Assembly: GCF_014268445.2 (NCBI RefSeq)
Contig: NZ_CP077089.1
Coordinates: 1,357,501 to 1,421,500, forward strand
Length of the DNA: 64,000 nt
DNA from: Pseudomonas tensinigenes
GTDB taxonomy: Bacteria; Pseudomonadota; Gammaproteobacteria; Pseudomonadales; Pseudomonadaceae
Reading direction: 5' to 3'
Part shown: piece by piece, positions 29,796-38,316 of the stretch
Position numbering within the stretch: the first letter of the stretch is position 1
How the letters are laid out: the number at the start of each line of letters is the position of its first letter
Program-made: the position numbers and the translations under genes
Notes under the pieces: generated by a model
What the model was told of the DNA's origin: nothing
What the model saw: the letters and a program-made list of their open reading frames with translations, nothing else
Database searches by the model: none

Positions 29796-30977
29796 ATGCA
29801 AAATTCAATCGGCGCACCAAAGCAGAGGCTCAGCCTCAGCGATCCACGAGTGCGTGCGTGGCTATTCCAGATCATCACCGTTGTGGCGGTGGTCTCGCTG
29901 GGCTGGTACTTGTTCGACAACACGCAAACCAACCTTCAGCACCGGGGCATTACCTCCGGTTTCGGCTTTCTGGAGCGCAGTGCCGGGTTCGGCATCGCTC
30001 AACACCTGATCGACTACACCGAAGCGGACAGCTATGCCCGCGTCTTTGTCATCGGTCTGCTTAACACTTTGTTGGTGACGGTGATCGGCGTGGTTCTGGC
30101 GACGATCCTCGGTTTCATCATCGGTGTGGCGCGGCTGTCGCAGAACTGGATCATCAGCAAACTGGCGACTGTGTATGTGGAAGTGTTCCGCAACATTCCG
30201 CCGCTGCTGCAAATCCTGTTCTGGTACTTCGCGGTATTCCTGACCATGCCGGGGCCGCGCAACAGCCACAACTTCGGCGACACCTTCTTCGTCAGCAGCC
30301 GTGGCCTGAACATGCCGGCCGCGCTGGCGGCTGATGGTTTCTGGGCGTTCGTGATCAGCATCGTGGTGGCCATTGTCGGCATCGTGCTGATGACGCGCTG
30401 GGCCAACAAACGCTTTGAAGAAACCGGCGTGCCGTTCCACAAGTTCTGGGTAGGCCTGGCGATTCTGCTGGTGATCCCGACCTTGTGCGCACTGATCTTC
30501 GGCGCTCCGCTGCATTGGGAAATGCCCGAGCTCAAAGGCTTCAACTTTGTTGGCGGCTGGGTGCTGATCCCGGAGCTGCTTGCCTTGACCTTGGCCCTGA
30601 CCGTGTACACCGCGGCGTTCATTGCCGAGATCGTGCGTTCCGGGATCAAGTCGGTCAGCCATGGTCAGACCGAAGCGGCGCGTTCCCTCGGCCTGCGCAA
30701 CGGTCCGACCCTGCGCAAGGTGATCATTCCGCAAGCCCTGCGCGTGATCATTCCGCCGCTGACCAGCCAATACCTCAACCTGGCGAAAAACTCTTCGCTG
30801 GCCGCCGGTATCGGTTACCCGGAAATGGTGTCGCTGTTCGCCGGCACGGTGCTTAACCAGACCGGTCAGGCGATCGAGGTGATTGCCATCACCATGAGCG
30901 TGTACCTGGCGATCAGTATCAGCATTTCCCTGCTGATGAACTGGTACAACAAGCGCATTGCGCTGATCGAGCGGTAA
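29796..30977 (+). CDS. aapQ: AapQ, amino-acid ABC transporter permease
   Basis: A 393-residue inner-membrane permease of the HisMQ family, longer than usual because of an insert between the first and later helices as in AapQ/BztB. Membrane segments are visible from residue 20 (LFQIITVVAVVSLGWYLF) through VLATILGFIIGVARL to the C-terminal EVIAITMSVYLAISISISLLM. The EAA loop reads GQTEAARSLGLRNGPTLRKVIIPQ around residue 290. It pairs with AapM, encoded 10 bp downstream. Confidence 0.94.
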   Translation: MQNSIGAPKQRLSLSDPRVRAWLFQIITVVAVVSLGWYLFDNTQTNLQHRGITSGFGFLERSAGFGIAQHLIDYTEADSYARVFVIGLLNTLLVTVIGVVLATILGFIIGVARLSQNWIISKLATVYVEVFRNIPPLLQILFWYFAVFLTMPGPRNSHNFGDTFFVSSRGLNMPAALAADGFWAFVISIVVAIVGIVLMTRWANKRFEETGVPFHKFWVGLAILLVIPTLCALIFGAPLHWEMPELKGFNFVGGWVLIPELLALTLALTVYTAAFIAEIVRSGIKSVSHGQTEAARSLGLRNGPTLRKVIIPQALRVIIPPLTSQYLNLAKNSSLAAGIGYPEMVSLFAGTVLNQTGQAIEVIAITMSVYLAISISISLLMNWYNKRIALIER

Positions 30978-30987
30978 GGAAAAGCGC

Positions 30988-32082
30988 ATGAGTACTCATA
31001 CTTTCAAACCCGACATGCCCCCACCGAACAGCAGCATCGGCGTGGTGGCGTGGATGCGCGCGAACATGTTCTCCAGCTGGCTCAATACCCTGCTGACGCT
31101 GTTTGCGTTCTACCTGATCTACCTCGTGGTGCCACCGATCCTCAGTTGGGCGATTGTCGATGCCAACTGGGTCGGCACCACCCGCGCCGACTGCACCAAG
31201 GAGGGCGCCTGCTGGGTGTTCATTCAGCAGCGTTTCGGCCAGTTCATGTACGGCTACTACCCGACGGAACTGCGCTGGCGCGTCGACCTGACCGTGTGGC
31301 TGGCGGTGATCGGCGCGGCGCCATTGTTCATCTCGCGTGTGCCGCGTAAAGCGATCTACGGGCTGAGCTTCCTGGTGTTGTACCCGATCATTGCGTTCAC
31401 CCTGCTGCACGGCGGTTTCGGTCTGACCCCGGTGGCAACCAGCCAGTGGGGCGGCCTGATGCTGACCCTGGTGATCGCCACTGTCGGTATTGCCGGTGCT
31501 TTGCCGCTGGGGATTGTGCTGGCGTTGGGTCGTCGCTCGAACATGCCGGCGATTCGTGTGGTCTGCGTGACCTTCATCGAGTTCTGGCGCGGCGTGCCGT
31601 TGATTACCGTGCTGTTCATGTCTTCGGTGATGCTGCCGCTGTTCCTGCCGGAAGGCATGAACTTTGACAAGCTGCTGCGGGCGCTGATCGGCGTGATCCT
31701 GTTCCAGTCGGCCTATGTCGCCGAAGTGGTGCGCGGCGGTCTGCAAGCGATTCCCAAAGGTCAGTACGAAGCGGCTGCGGCGATGGGCCTCGGTTACTGG
31801 CGCTCGATGGGCCTGGTGATTCTGCCGCAAGCCCTGAAGCTGGTGATTCCCGGCATCGTCAACACCTTCATTGCGCTGTTCAAGGACACCAGCCTTGTGA
31901 TCATCATCGGCCTGTTTGACCTGCTCAACAGCGTCAAGCAAGCCGCTGCCGATCCGAAATGGCTGGGCATGGCCACCGAAGGCTACGTGTTCGCCGCCCT
32001 GGTGTTCTGGATTTTCTGTTTTGGTATGTCGCGCTATTCCATGCATCTGGAACGCAAGCTCGACACTGGCCACAAGCGTTAG
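30988..32082 (+). CDS. aapM: AapM, amino-acid ABC transporter permease
   Basis: A 364-residue HisMQ-family permease, partner of AapQ. The first membrane segment is LNTLLTLFAFYLIYLVV near residue 36. The EAA loop GQYEAAAAMGLGYWRSMGLVILPQ is near residue 255, followed by FIALFKDTSLVIIIGLFDLL. A GGAAAAGCGC site precedes the ATG, 10 bp after aapQ; aapP follows after 13 bp. Confidence 0.94.
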   Translation: MSTHTFKPDMPPPNSSIGVVAWMRANMFSSWLNTLLTLFAFYLIYLVVPPILSWAIVDANWVGTTRADCTKEGACWVFIQQRFGQFMYGYYPTELRWRVDLTVWLAVIGAAPLFISRVPRKAIYGLSFLVLYPIIAFTLLHGGFGLTPVATSQWGGLMLTLVIATVGIAGALPLGIVLALGRRSNMPAIRVVCVTFIEFWRGVPLITVLFMSSVMLPLFLPEGMNFDKLLRALIGVILFQSAYVAEVVRGGLQAIPKGQYEAAAAMGLGYWRSMGLVILPQALKLVIPGIVNTFIALFKDTSLVIIIGLFDLLNSVKQAAADPKWLGMATEGYVFAALVFWIFCFGMSRYSMHLERKLDTGHKR

Positions 32083-32095
32083 GAGTTCTCTGTAA

Positions 32096-32860
32096 ATGAG
32101 CGAAGCAATCAAAAAGCCTGCAGGTCCTGAAGGCATTATTCAGATGCAGGGCGTCAACAAGTGGTACGGCCAGTTCCACGTGCTGAAAGACATCAACCTC
32201 AACGTCAAACAGGGCGAGCGTATCGTCCTGTGCGGCCCGTCGGGTTCCGGCAAATCGACGACGATTCGTTGCCTCAATCGTCTGGAAGAACACCAGCAGG
32301 GCCGCATCGTTGTTGATGGCGTGGAACTGACCAACGACCTCAAGCAGATCGAAGCGATCCGCCGCGAAGTCGGCATGGTGTTCCAGCACTTCAACCTGTT
32401 CCCGCACCTGACCATTTTGCAGAACTGCACCCTGGCGCCGATGTGGGTGCGCAAGATGCCCAAGCGCAAGGCCGAGGAAATCGCCATGCATTATCTGGAG
32501 CGCGTACGCATTCCGGAGCAGGCGCACAAATTCCCGGGGCAACTGTCCGGTGGTCAGCAGCAGCGTGTGGCGATTGCTCGCGCGCTGTGCATGAAACCGA
32601 AAATCATGCTGTTCGATGAACCGACTTCAGCGCTCGATCCGGAGATGGTGAAAGAGGTTCTGGACACCATGATCGGTCTGGCCGAAGACGGCATGACCAT
32701 GCTCTGCGTGACTCACGAAATGGGCTTTGCCCGCACCGTGGCGAACCGTGTGATCTTCATGGATAAAGGTGAAATCGTTGAGCAGGCGGCGCCGAATGAC
32801 TTCTTCGATAATCCGCAGAATGAGCGGACGAAGTTGTTCTTGAGTCAGATTTTGCATTGA
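32096..32860 (+). CDS. aapP: AapP, amino-acid ABC transporter ATPase
   Basis: A 254-residue ATPase with Walker [11 protein letters not shown] near residue 48, Q-loop [12 protein letters not shown] near 95, signature [15 protein letters not shown] near 150, Walker [15 protein letters not shown] near 172 and the switch His in CVTHEMGFA near 205. It energises uptake through AapQM. It is the last gene of aapJQMP, ended by a terminator 16 bp after the stop. Confidence 0.96.
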   Translation: MSEAIKKPAGPEGIIQMQGVNKWYGQFHVLKDINLNVKQGERIVLCGPSGSGKSTTIRCLNRLEEHQQGRIVVDGVELTNDLKQIEAIRREVGMVFQHFNLFPHLTILQNCTLAPMWVRKMPKRKAEEIAMHYLERVRIPEQAHKFPGQLSGGQQQRVAIARALCMKPKIMLFDEPTSALDPEMVKEVLDTMIGLAEDGMTMLCVTHEMGFARTVANRVIFMDKGEIVEQAAPNDFFDNPQNERTKLFLSQILH

Positions 32861-32875
32861 TGGTTTGTGTGTAAA

Positions 32876-32908
32876 AACAACCCGGCCTTGTGCCGGGTTT
32901 GTTTTTTG
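32876..32908 (+). terminator. Intrinsic terminator of aapJQMP
   Basis: AACAACCCGGC-CTTGT-GCCGGGTTTGTTTTTT, stem of 8-10 bp with T-run. It ends 5 bp before the convergent mqsA stop codon and could also work in the other direction. Confidence 0.92.
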
Positions 32909-32912
32909 TGGG

Positions 32913-33398
32913 TCAGGAGGCGGTGAGAGGTTCTTGTTCTTTGTGCTCAGTGAACTTGAACGCGCCTCTTAAATCAGCCCCTTCAGCCAAGACTCTCGCG
33001 TCGGCAAGCAAGTGTGGATAGCGATCCAGCAGACGCATAAGCAGCATCAATGCTTTCGGCGGAAGTACCTCGCCGCGCTCGTATCGTGAAAATGCGTTGT
33101 GCCCGCCCCCTGAAAGCAATTGCACCGTTTCCTTTTGCGTCAGGTGCAGTTTGCGACGGATCTTTTTCATTTCGTCACCTACCATTTTTCTACAGGCGAT
33201 AACGAGTTCATCGCATGCGTCGGAATACCGCTGCCCGCACTCATCGTCCAATTCGACCTCACCGCACTTCTGGCACTCCCAGCCCGACAAATCGTCGATC
33301 CGACGCTCCATTCCCTTGGCGCTCACGGTTTCGCCTCGACCCTTGAAATGCACCATGCCTTCCGGAGCGCCGCAACTGACACACTGCTGCGTATTCAT
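32913..33398 (-). CDS. mqsA: MqsA-type antitoxin (YgiT zinc finger + HTH)
   Basis: A 161-residue antitoxin. Two CxxC pairs (CVSCG near residue 5, CQKCG near 43) form the N-terminal YgiT zinc domain, and the C-terminal part is an HTH-XRE domain (LHLTQKETVQLLSGGGHNAFSRYERGEVLPPKAL). The ATG at 33396-33398 overlaps the toxin stop (ATGA), with AAGGAG well placed inside the toxin 3' end. MqsA proteins neutralise MqsR and repress their own promoter. It is intact while its toxin gene is interrupted. About 30 residues longer than E. coli MqsA. Confidence 0.92.
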   Translation of the reverse strand: MNTQQCVSCGAPEGMVHFKGRGETVSAKGMERRIDDLSGWECQKCGEVELDDECGQRYSDACDELVIACRKMVGDEMKKIRRKLHLTQKETVQLLSGGGHNAFSRYERGEVLPPKALMLLMRLLDRYPHLLADARVLAEGADLRGAFKFTEHKEQEPLTAS

Positions 33399-33706
33399 GA
33401 ATGGTTCTCCTTGAAAGAGATCACGGGTGGGCGCCTGTCGTAGTGATATGACACCTTGATGTAAATCTCCAAACCATGTGATTGGATGTGATAGACGTCT
33501 TGCCAAATACGGTGATCGTCATAAGTCGTCATCGATTTGTACAACATGCTGCGCTGCAGCTTGAGAACGATTTCTTGCATCTCTTCGAGAGTGAGTTTGA
33601 GTGCAGTGCCCGTTTTTCTTGCCGTGTGCGTGAAAGCCCTCCAGCCAAGTCACCTGACATCCGCCTTGATCACCGCCAAGTCGTAATGGGGTGTGTTCTT
33701 TTCCAT
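33395..33706 (-). pseudogene. mqsR: MqsR-type mRNA interferase toxin, interrupted by an in-frame UGA
   Basis: Read from the ATG at 33704-33706, the frame gives MEKNTPHYDLAVIKADVR, then TGA (33652-33650), then continues in the same frame LGWRAFTHTARKTGTALKLT and ends LYKSMTTYDDHRIWQDVYH plus ISFKENHS at the mqsA overlap. The whole equals a normal 103-codon MqsR (E. coli 98 residues), with YKSMTTY and DHxxWQDVY as family signatures. A CGA-to-TGA change at codon 19 would explain it. MqsR cleaves mRNA at GCU. Only a C-terminal fragment from the internal Met (61 residues) could be made, so the toxin is probably inactive unless the stop is read through. Confidence 0.87.
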
Positions 33707-33729
33707 AAGAAACCAAAACCCTGTCCCTG

Positions 33730-33752
33730 AAATTACCCTTAAAGGGTAATTT
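33730..33752. promoter_or_regulatory. 23-bp palindrome, likely MqsA operator
   Basis: AAATTACCCTT-A-AAGGGTAATTT, perfect 11-bp arms around one base, 24 bp upstream of the mqsR start. MqsA of E. coli binds similar AT-flanked palindromes in its own promoter. Confidence 0.7.
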
Positions 33753-33839
33753 TGACCAATCGAAAATACCGCTTCATGTGTCTCCGATTGACCCTAGGTG
33801 GTTGCCGTCCTACACGGGTCTGACTAACATGTCAGAAAA

Positions 33840-33860
33840 TTCATCCTATGATTGGATGAA
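33840..33860. promoter_or_regulatory. Candidate operator of the GntR regulator
   Basis: TTCATCC-TATGATT-GGATGAA, a perfect inverted repeat 12 bp before the GntR gene start, where a FadR-type GntR repressor would bind its own promoter. Confidence 0.6.
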
Positions 33861-33872
33861 AGGGCGAATCCT

Positions 33873-34532
33873 ATGTCAGACATTTCTCCACTCATCAAAC
33901 GATCCCTGGTCGATCAGGCCTTGGATCAACTCCGTCAGCGCATCAACAGTGGTGCCTGGCAGGTTGGCGAGCGGTTGCCGACCGAACCCGAGCTCTGCGC
34001 CGAGCTGGGCATCAGCCGCAACACCGTGCGCGAAGCCATGCGCGTGCTGGCGTTTTCCGGACTTATCGAAATTCGCCAGGGCGACGGCAGTTATTTGCGC
34101 GCGGTGGTCGATCCGCTCGACACGTTGAAAGCGCTGTCGCGCTGCTCGCTCGATCAGGCACGGGAAACCCGGCACATCCTCGAAGTCGAGGCCATCGGCT
34201 TGGCAGCGCTACGCCGCACCGACGAAGACCTCGTCGCATTGCGCGAGGCGCTCGGCACCAGCGGCACTCACTACCACGGCGATCTCGACACCTACATCGC
34301 CTGCGATCTGGTGTTCCACCGTCGCTTGGTCGACGCCGCGCACAACCCGACCCTCAGCGAGTTGTATCGCTATTTCTCCAGCATCGTCGGCGCGCAGTTG
34401 CGCCAGACGCTGAACATCGTCCCGCGCCGTCAGGAAGTGTTCGACCTGCACATCGCGTTGCTCGATGCGGTCGAGCAACGCGACCCGGAACGGGCCAAAG
34501 CCTTGTCGAGGCAGTTGATCAATGAACCTTGA
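33873..34532 (+). CDS. FadR-subfamily GntR transcriptional regulator
   Basis: A 219-residue regulator. The N-terminal winged HTH has the GntR signature RLPTEPELCAELGISRNTVREAMRVLAFSGLIEIRQGDGSYL (residues about 33-75), and the C-terminal FCD domain has the metal-binding Asp/His set (DLVFHRRLVDAAHNPTL, HIALLDAVEQRDPERA). The ATG at 33873 is preferred to one 21 bases upstream, which lies in the putative operator. It overlaps the downstream transporter gene by 11 bp, so it very likely controls that gene. The ligand is unknown. Confidence 0.92.
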   Translation: MSDISPLIKRSLVDQALDQLRQRINSGAWQVGERLPTEPELCAELGISRNTVREAMRVLAFSGLIEIRQGDGSYLRAVVDPLDTLKALSRCSLDQARETRHILEVEAIGLAALRRTDEDLVALREALGTSGTHYHGDLDTYIACDLVFHRRLVDAAHNPTLSELYRYFSSIVGAQLRQTLNIVPRRQEVFDLHIALLDAVEQRDPERAKALSRQLINEP

Positions 34533-35826
34533 AACCGAGAAAACCATGTCCCGCAGTAAGATATCCACAGCCCCGAAGCGCACGGCAGAGCTTGAAGAAC
34601 TGCTGATCGACGCCGAGGCCGATGACGAACAAGTGCAACAAAGCCATCCGCTGGTGCGCCGGCCGTGGCTGTTGCTGCTGGGGCTGATTCTGGTGGCGCT
34701 GAACTTGCGTCCGGCGTTGTCGAGCATGGCGCCGTTGCTCAGCGACGTTTCCAAAAGCCTCGGCTTGTCGGCGGCTCAGGCCGGTTTGCTGACCACGTTG
34801 CCGGTGCTTTGCCTCGGTTTGTTTGCGCCACTGGCACCGATTCTGGCGCGGCGTTTTGGCGCTGAGCGGGTGGTGCTGGGGATTCTGCTGACACTGGCAG
34901 GCGGAATCATTTTGCGCAGCAACTTTGGCGAGATCGGCTTGTTCGCCGGCAGCGTATTGGGCGGCGCCAGCATCGGCATCATCGGTGTTCTGCTGCCGGG
35001 GATCGTCAAGCGCGACTTCGCCAAACACGCCGGCACCATGACCGGCGTCTACACCATGGCGCTGTGCCTGGGCGCGGCTATGGCAGCGGGCTCCAGTGTG
35101 CCGCTCAGTGAGCACTTCGGAGGTGGCTGGGCGATGGGCCTGGGTTTCTGGGTGATTCCGGCGCTGGTTGCGGCGGTGTTCTGGTTGCCGCAAGTCGGGC
35201 AAAAGCATGGCGCGCACAATGTCGCTTACCGTGTGCGCGGTCTGCTGCGTGATCCGCTGGCCTGGCAGGTGACCTTGTACATGGGCCTGCAATCGTCGCT
35301 GGCCTACATCGTCTTTGGCTGGTTGCCGTCGATCCTGATTGGTCGCGGCCTGACGCCAACCCAGGCCGGCCTGGTGTTGTCCGGTTCGGTGATCATTCAA
35401 CTGGCCAGCTCGTTGGCCGCACCATGGCTGGCCACTCGCGGCAAGGATCAGCGTCTGGCCATCGTCGTGGTCATGGCGCTGACCCTTGGCGGTCTGTTCG
35501 GCTGCCTGTACGCGCCGATCGAAGGCCTGTGGGGCTGGGCGATTTTGCTGGGTCTGGGGCAGGGCGGTACGTTCAGTCTGGCGTTGACGTTGATTGTGCT
35601 GCGTTCGCGCGATTCCCATGTTGCGGCGAACCTGTCGAGCATGTCTCAGGGCTTCGGCTACACGCTGGCGTCGATGGGGCCGTTCGCGGTCGGCGTGGTG
35701 CATGACTGGACCGGCGGCTGGAATGCGGTGGGCTGGATCTTCGGCATCATTGGTACAGGCGCGATCATTGCCGGGCTTGGCGCCGGGCGTGCGCTGTACG
35801 TGCAAGTGCAAAGCGAAAGAATCTGA
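34522..35826 (+). CDS. CynX/NimT-family MFS transporter
   Basis: A 434-residue membrane protein with about 12 membrane segments. LNLRPALSSMAPLLSDVSKSLGLSAAQAGLLTTLPVLCLG near residue 53 is the CynX/NimT family opening, followed by SVLGGASIGIIGVLLPGIVKRDF. Members are linked to cyanate or 2-nitroimidazole transport, but the substrate here cannot be told. A 45-residue charged N-terminus precedes the first helix; the start at 34522 overlaps gntR by 11 bp, and an ATG at 34546 is also possible. Co-expression with the GntR gene is likely. Confidence 0.88.
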   Translation: MNLETEKTMSRSKISTAPKRTAELEELLIDAEADDEQVQQSHPLVRRPWLLLLGLILVALNLRPALSSMAPLLSDVSKSLGLSAAQAGLLTTLPVLCLGLFAPLAPILARRFGAERVVLGILLTLAGGIILRSNFGEIGLFAGSVLGGASIGIIGVLLPGIVKRDFAKHAGTMTGVYTMALCLGAAMAAGSSVPLSEHFGGGWAMGLGFWVIPALVAAVFWLPQVGQKHGAHNVAYRVRGLLRDPLAWQVTLYMGLQSSLAYIVFGWLPSILIGRGLTPTQAGLVLSGSVIIQLASSLAAPWLATRGKDQRLAIVVVMALTLGGLFGCLYAPIEGLWGWAILLGLGQGGTFSLALTLIVLRSRDSHVAANLSSMSQGFGYTLASMGPFAVGVVHDWTGGWNAVGWIFGIIGTGAIIAGLGAGRALYVQVQSERI

Positions 35827-35836
35827 CACCGCTCAA

Positions 35837-35930
35837 ACTGTAGGAGTGAGCCTGCTCGCGATAGCGGTGTGTCCGTTTGCGCATTGTGGGCTGGAAGAAC
35901 GCAATCGCGAGCAGGCTCACTCCTACAGTG
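35837..35930. repeat. REPIN, TAGGAGTGAGCC class
   Basis: CTGTAGGAGTGAGCCTGCTC and GAGCAGGCTCACTCCTACAG with about 45 bp between, 10 bp after the MFS gene. Confidence 0.93.
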
Positions 35931-36030
35931 GTTTTGTGTACTTCGGGAATTCGGTTTACGAATGCCGATAGTGTTTCTGCGCATTGCGGATTATCGTGCT
36001 GGCACTCTGTACCTATTTTGGAGTTTGCCC

Positions 36031-36501
36031 ATGAGTGAAGCCCACGCCGCGTTGATCACCCGTTTCTATCAGGCTTTCCAGCGCCTGGATGCCGAAGCCA
36101 TGGCCGCCTGCTACACCGACGACGTAGTATTCAGCGATCCGGCCTTCGGTGAACTGCGCGGGCGCGATGCCGGCGACATGTGGCGCATGCTCACCACACG
36201 CGCCAAGGACTTCTCCCTGACCTTCGACAACGTCCGCGCCGACGAGCGCAGCGGCGGCGCACATTGGGTCGCGACCTACCTGTTCAGCCAGACCGGCAAC
36301 ATCGTCATCAACGATATCCAGGCCCGTTTTGTCTTTCGTGACGGCAAGATCTGCGAGCACCACGACCACTTCGATCTGTGGCGCTGGTCGCGTCAGGCGC
36401 TGGGTTTCAAAGGCCTGCTGCTCGGCTGGACACCGCTGGTGCGCAACGCCGTACGCGCTCAGGCGCTGAAGGGACTGAAGGCATTCCAGGCCGGTCGCTG
36501 A
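36031..36501 (+). CDS. NTF2/SnoaL-like protein
   Basis: A 156-residue cytoplasmic protein of the nuclear transport factor 2-like fold: ALITRFYQAFQRLDAEAMAACYTDDVVFSDPAFGELRG at the start, GDMWRMLTTRA near 50 and KICEHHDHFDLWRWSRQALG near 110, a pattern of small ketosteroid-isomerase-like proteins often annotated as limonene-epoxide hydrolase-like. GGAG lies 7 bases before the ATG. Its function is unknown. It is followed after 39 bp by a GIY-YIG gene on the same strand. Confidence 0.82.
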   Translation: MSEAHAALITRFYQAFQRLDAEAMAACYTDDVVFSDPAFGELRGRDAGDMWRMLTTRAKDFSLTFDNVRADERSGGAHWVATYLFSQTGNIVINDIQARFVFRDGKICEHHDHFDLWRWSRQALGFKGLLLGWTPLVRNAVRAQALKGLKAFQAGR

Positions 36502-36540
36502 TAAGATCGCCGCCTGTTTCCTACACGTCTTGATCCCGAA

Positions 36541-36843
36541 GTGACCAGCCTTAGCGAAAAATCTGTCGATGTCGCCGAACCGGTGAGCAAATCCTGGTTC
36601 GTCTACCTCGTTCGCGCCGCCAATGGCTCGTTGTACTGCGGGATCAGCGATGATCCGGTGCGTCGCTTCGCCAAGCATCAAAGCGGCAAAGGCGCGCGGT
36701 TCTTCCTTTCCAGCCCGGCCATGGCGCTGGTTTATACCGAACTGTGCCGCGATAAAAGCGATGCGTTGCGCCAGGAACGGTTAATCAAAAAACTCAGGAA
36801 GAGCGCGAAGGAGTGTCTGGTCGCGTCTTATCAATCTGACTGA
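36541..36843 (+). CDS. GIY-YIG nuclease-superfamily protein (UPF0213/YhbQ-like)
   Basis: A 100-residue single-domain protein. The catalytic fold signature reads [31 protein letters not shown] (residues 19-50), with Tyr-Val-Leu/Tyr-Cys-Gly for GIY-YIG, the conserved Arg at RRF, and E at QERLIKKL near 80. YhbQ relatives are structure-specific nucleases of unclear role. The start is GTG at 36541; an alternative GTG (36582) would trim the 15-residue leader. Confidence 0.85.
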   Translation: MTSLSEKSVDVAEPVSKSWFVYLVRAANGSLYCGISDDPVRRFAKHQSGKGARFFLSSPAMALVYTELCRDKSDALRQERLIKKLRKSAKECLVASYQSD

Positions 36844-36927
36844 TCAGTTCCCATCAGGCAGATCTGTAGGCTGCTAAGCAAATGCACGCTAAGCTGCTGG
36901 CTCACTATCTGAGCGGCGGAGCCGAGC

Positions 36928-37863
36928 ATGTCCGAGTTGATTCTCCACCATTACCCGACCTCTCCATTTGCCGAGAAGGCCCGCTTGCTGCTGGGCTTCA
37001 AAGGCTTGTCGTGGCGCTCGGTGCACATCTCGCCGGTGATGCCGAAACCGGATCTGACCGCGCTGACTGGTGGCTACCGCAAGACCCCGGTGCTGCAGAT
37101 TGGCGCTGATATCTATTGCGACACATCGCTGATCGCCCGTCGCCTGGAGCAGGAAAAAGCCTTGCCGGCGTTCTTCCCCGAAGGTCAGGAATTCACCGCA
37201 GCGAGTTTTGCCACATGGGCTGATTCGGTGGTGTTTCAGCATGCGGTGAGCCTGGTGTTTCAGCCGGAATCGGTGGCCGTGCGCTTCGCCAAGTTGCCGC
37301 CGGAAGCGATCAAGGCTTTTATCGCCGATCGCGCCGGCTTGTTCTCCGGTGGCAGCGCCACGCGTTTGTCTGCCGAACAAGCCAAGCACCAGTGGCCGAC
37401 GATCATGGCGCGACTGGAGCAGCAGTTGCAGCGCGAGCAGGGCGACTTCCTCTTTGGTGAACCGTCGATTGCTGACTTCGCATTGGCGCATCCGCTGTGG
37501 TTCCTCAAGGCCACTCACGTCACTGCACCGCTAGTGGATGAGTATCCGGCAGTTGCGGCCTGGTTGGGCCGAGTGCTGGGCTTTGGCCATGGCGCAGCCA
37601 GTGCGATGACGTCGGAAGAGGCGCTTGAGGTTGCACGCAACGCGACACCGGCGGCATTGCCTGGCGAGCAGTTTGTAGATCCGAACGGCTTCAAGGCTGG
37701 GCAGCAGGTGGCGATCTCTGCGACCGATTACGGGGTTGATCCGGTGGTGGGTGAGTTGCTGTTTGCCGGTCGCGAAGAGTTGATCATTCGTCGCGAAGAC
37801 GAGCGTGGCGGTGTGGTGCATGTGCACTTCCCGCGTTTCGGTTTTCGTATCGAAGCCCGCTAA
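36928..37863 (+). CDS. Glutathione S-transferase family protein
   Basis: A 311-residue protein: N-terminal thioredoxin-like GST domain (LILHHYPTSPFAEKARLLLGFKGLSW, with Ser in the SPFAEK segment at the usual glutathione-binding turn; YRKTPVLQIGADIYCDTSLIARRLE), a helical C-terminal GST domain to about residue 210, then about 90 extra residues (EQFVDPNGFKAGQQVAISATDYGVDPVVGELL) forming a separate small domain. The extension makes it longer than classical GSTs (about 200). Substrate unknown. GGAGCCGAGC precedes the ATG. Confidence 0.88.
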   Translation: MSELILHHYPTSPFAEKARLLLGFKGLSWRSVHISPVMPKPDLTALTGGYRKTPVLQIGADIYCDTSLIARRLEQEKALPAFFPEGQEFTAASFATWADSVVFQHAVSLVFQPESVAVRFAKLPPEAIKAFIADRAGLFSGGSATRLSAEQAKHQWPTIMARLEQQLQREQGDFLFGEPSIADFALAHPLWFLKATHVTAPLVDEYPAVAAWLGRVLGFGHGAASAMTSEEALEVARNATPAALPGEQFVDPNGFKAGQQVAISATDYGVDPVVGELLFAGREELIIRREDERGGVVHVHFPRFGFRIEAR

Positions 37864-37870
37864 AGATCCA

Positions 37871-37963
37871 TTGTGGGAGCGAGCCTGCTCGCGAAAGCGC
37901 TGTGTCAGACAACAACAGTGTTGAATGATCAGCCGTCTTCGCGAGCAGGCTCGCTCCCACATT
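37871..37963. repeat. REPIN between the GST and glutaredoxin-like genes
   Basis: TTGTGGGAGCGAGCCTGCTC and GAGCAGGCTCGCTCCCACAT with a 45-bp loop, between convergent genes (7 bp and 3 bp from the two stop codons). Confidence 0.93.
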
Positions 37964-37965
37964 GT

Positions 37966-38316
37966 TTACTTCAGGGCCGCGAGGATTTCGTCCGGGTCGA
38001 ATCCGCGAATCAACGTGCCGTTCACATCAATCAGCGGAATCCTGCGCCCACCCAATGCCTCATACGCCTTGCGCGCTTCGGCATCCTTCTCGATATCGAA
38101 CTCCTTGAACGCAATCCCCTTGCTGTCGAGAAAACGTTTCGTCTGCTTGCAGTAGCCGCACCAGTCGGTGGCGTAGAGCACGACGTTGGCTTGCGCGCGC
38201 GTCTGCTCTGCAACCATCTGCGACGGATTGAACACCCGCTCGATCTTGCCCCAGTTCTGATAGACCACGACCACCAGCAGAGCCAGTGCAACTTTCTTCA
38301 GCACATTGCCGAGCAT
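37966..38316 (-). CDS. Membrane-anchored glutaredoxin-like protein
   Basis: A 116-residue protein with one N-terminal membrane segment (KKVALALLVVVVYQNW) and a glutaredoxin domain with active site YATDWCGYCKQT near residue 52 and cis-Pro segment RRIPLIDVNG near 92. Such proteins reduce disulfides; orientation of the soluble domain is not clear. Its ATG shares one base with the ndpA stop (TGATG), so the two are translationally coupled. Confidence 0.88.
   Translation of the reverse strand: MLGNVLKKVALALLVVVVYQNWGKIERVFNPSQMVAEQTRAQANVVLYATDWCGYCKQTKRFLDSKGIAFKEFDIEKDAEARKAYEALGGRRIPLIDVNGTLIRGFDPDEILAALK

Noticed and set aside
33519..33716. 65-codon frame overlapping mqsR in another phase
   Set aside because: Out of phase with the MqsR motifs and ribosome spacing; a shadow of the broken toxin gene.
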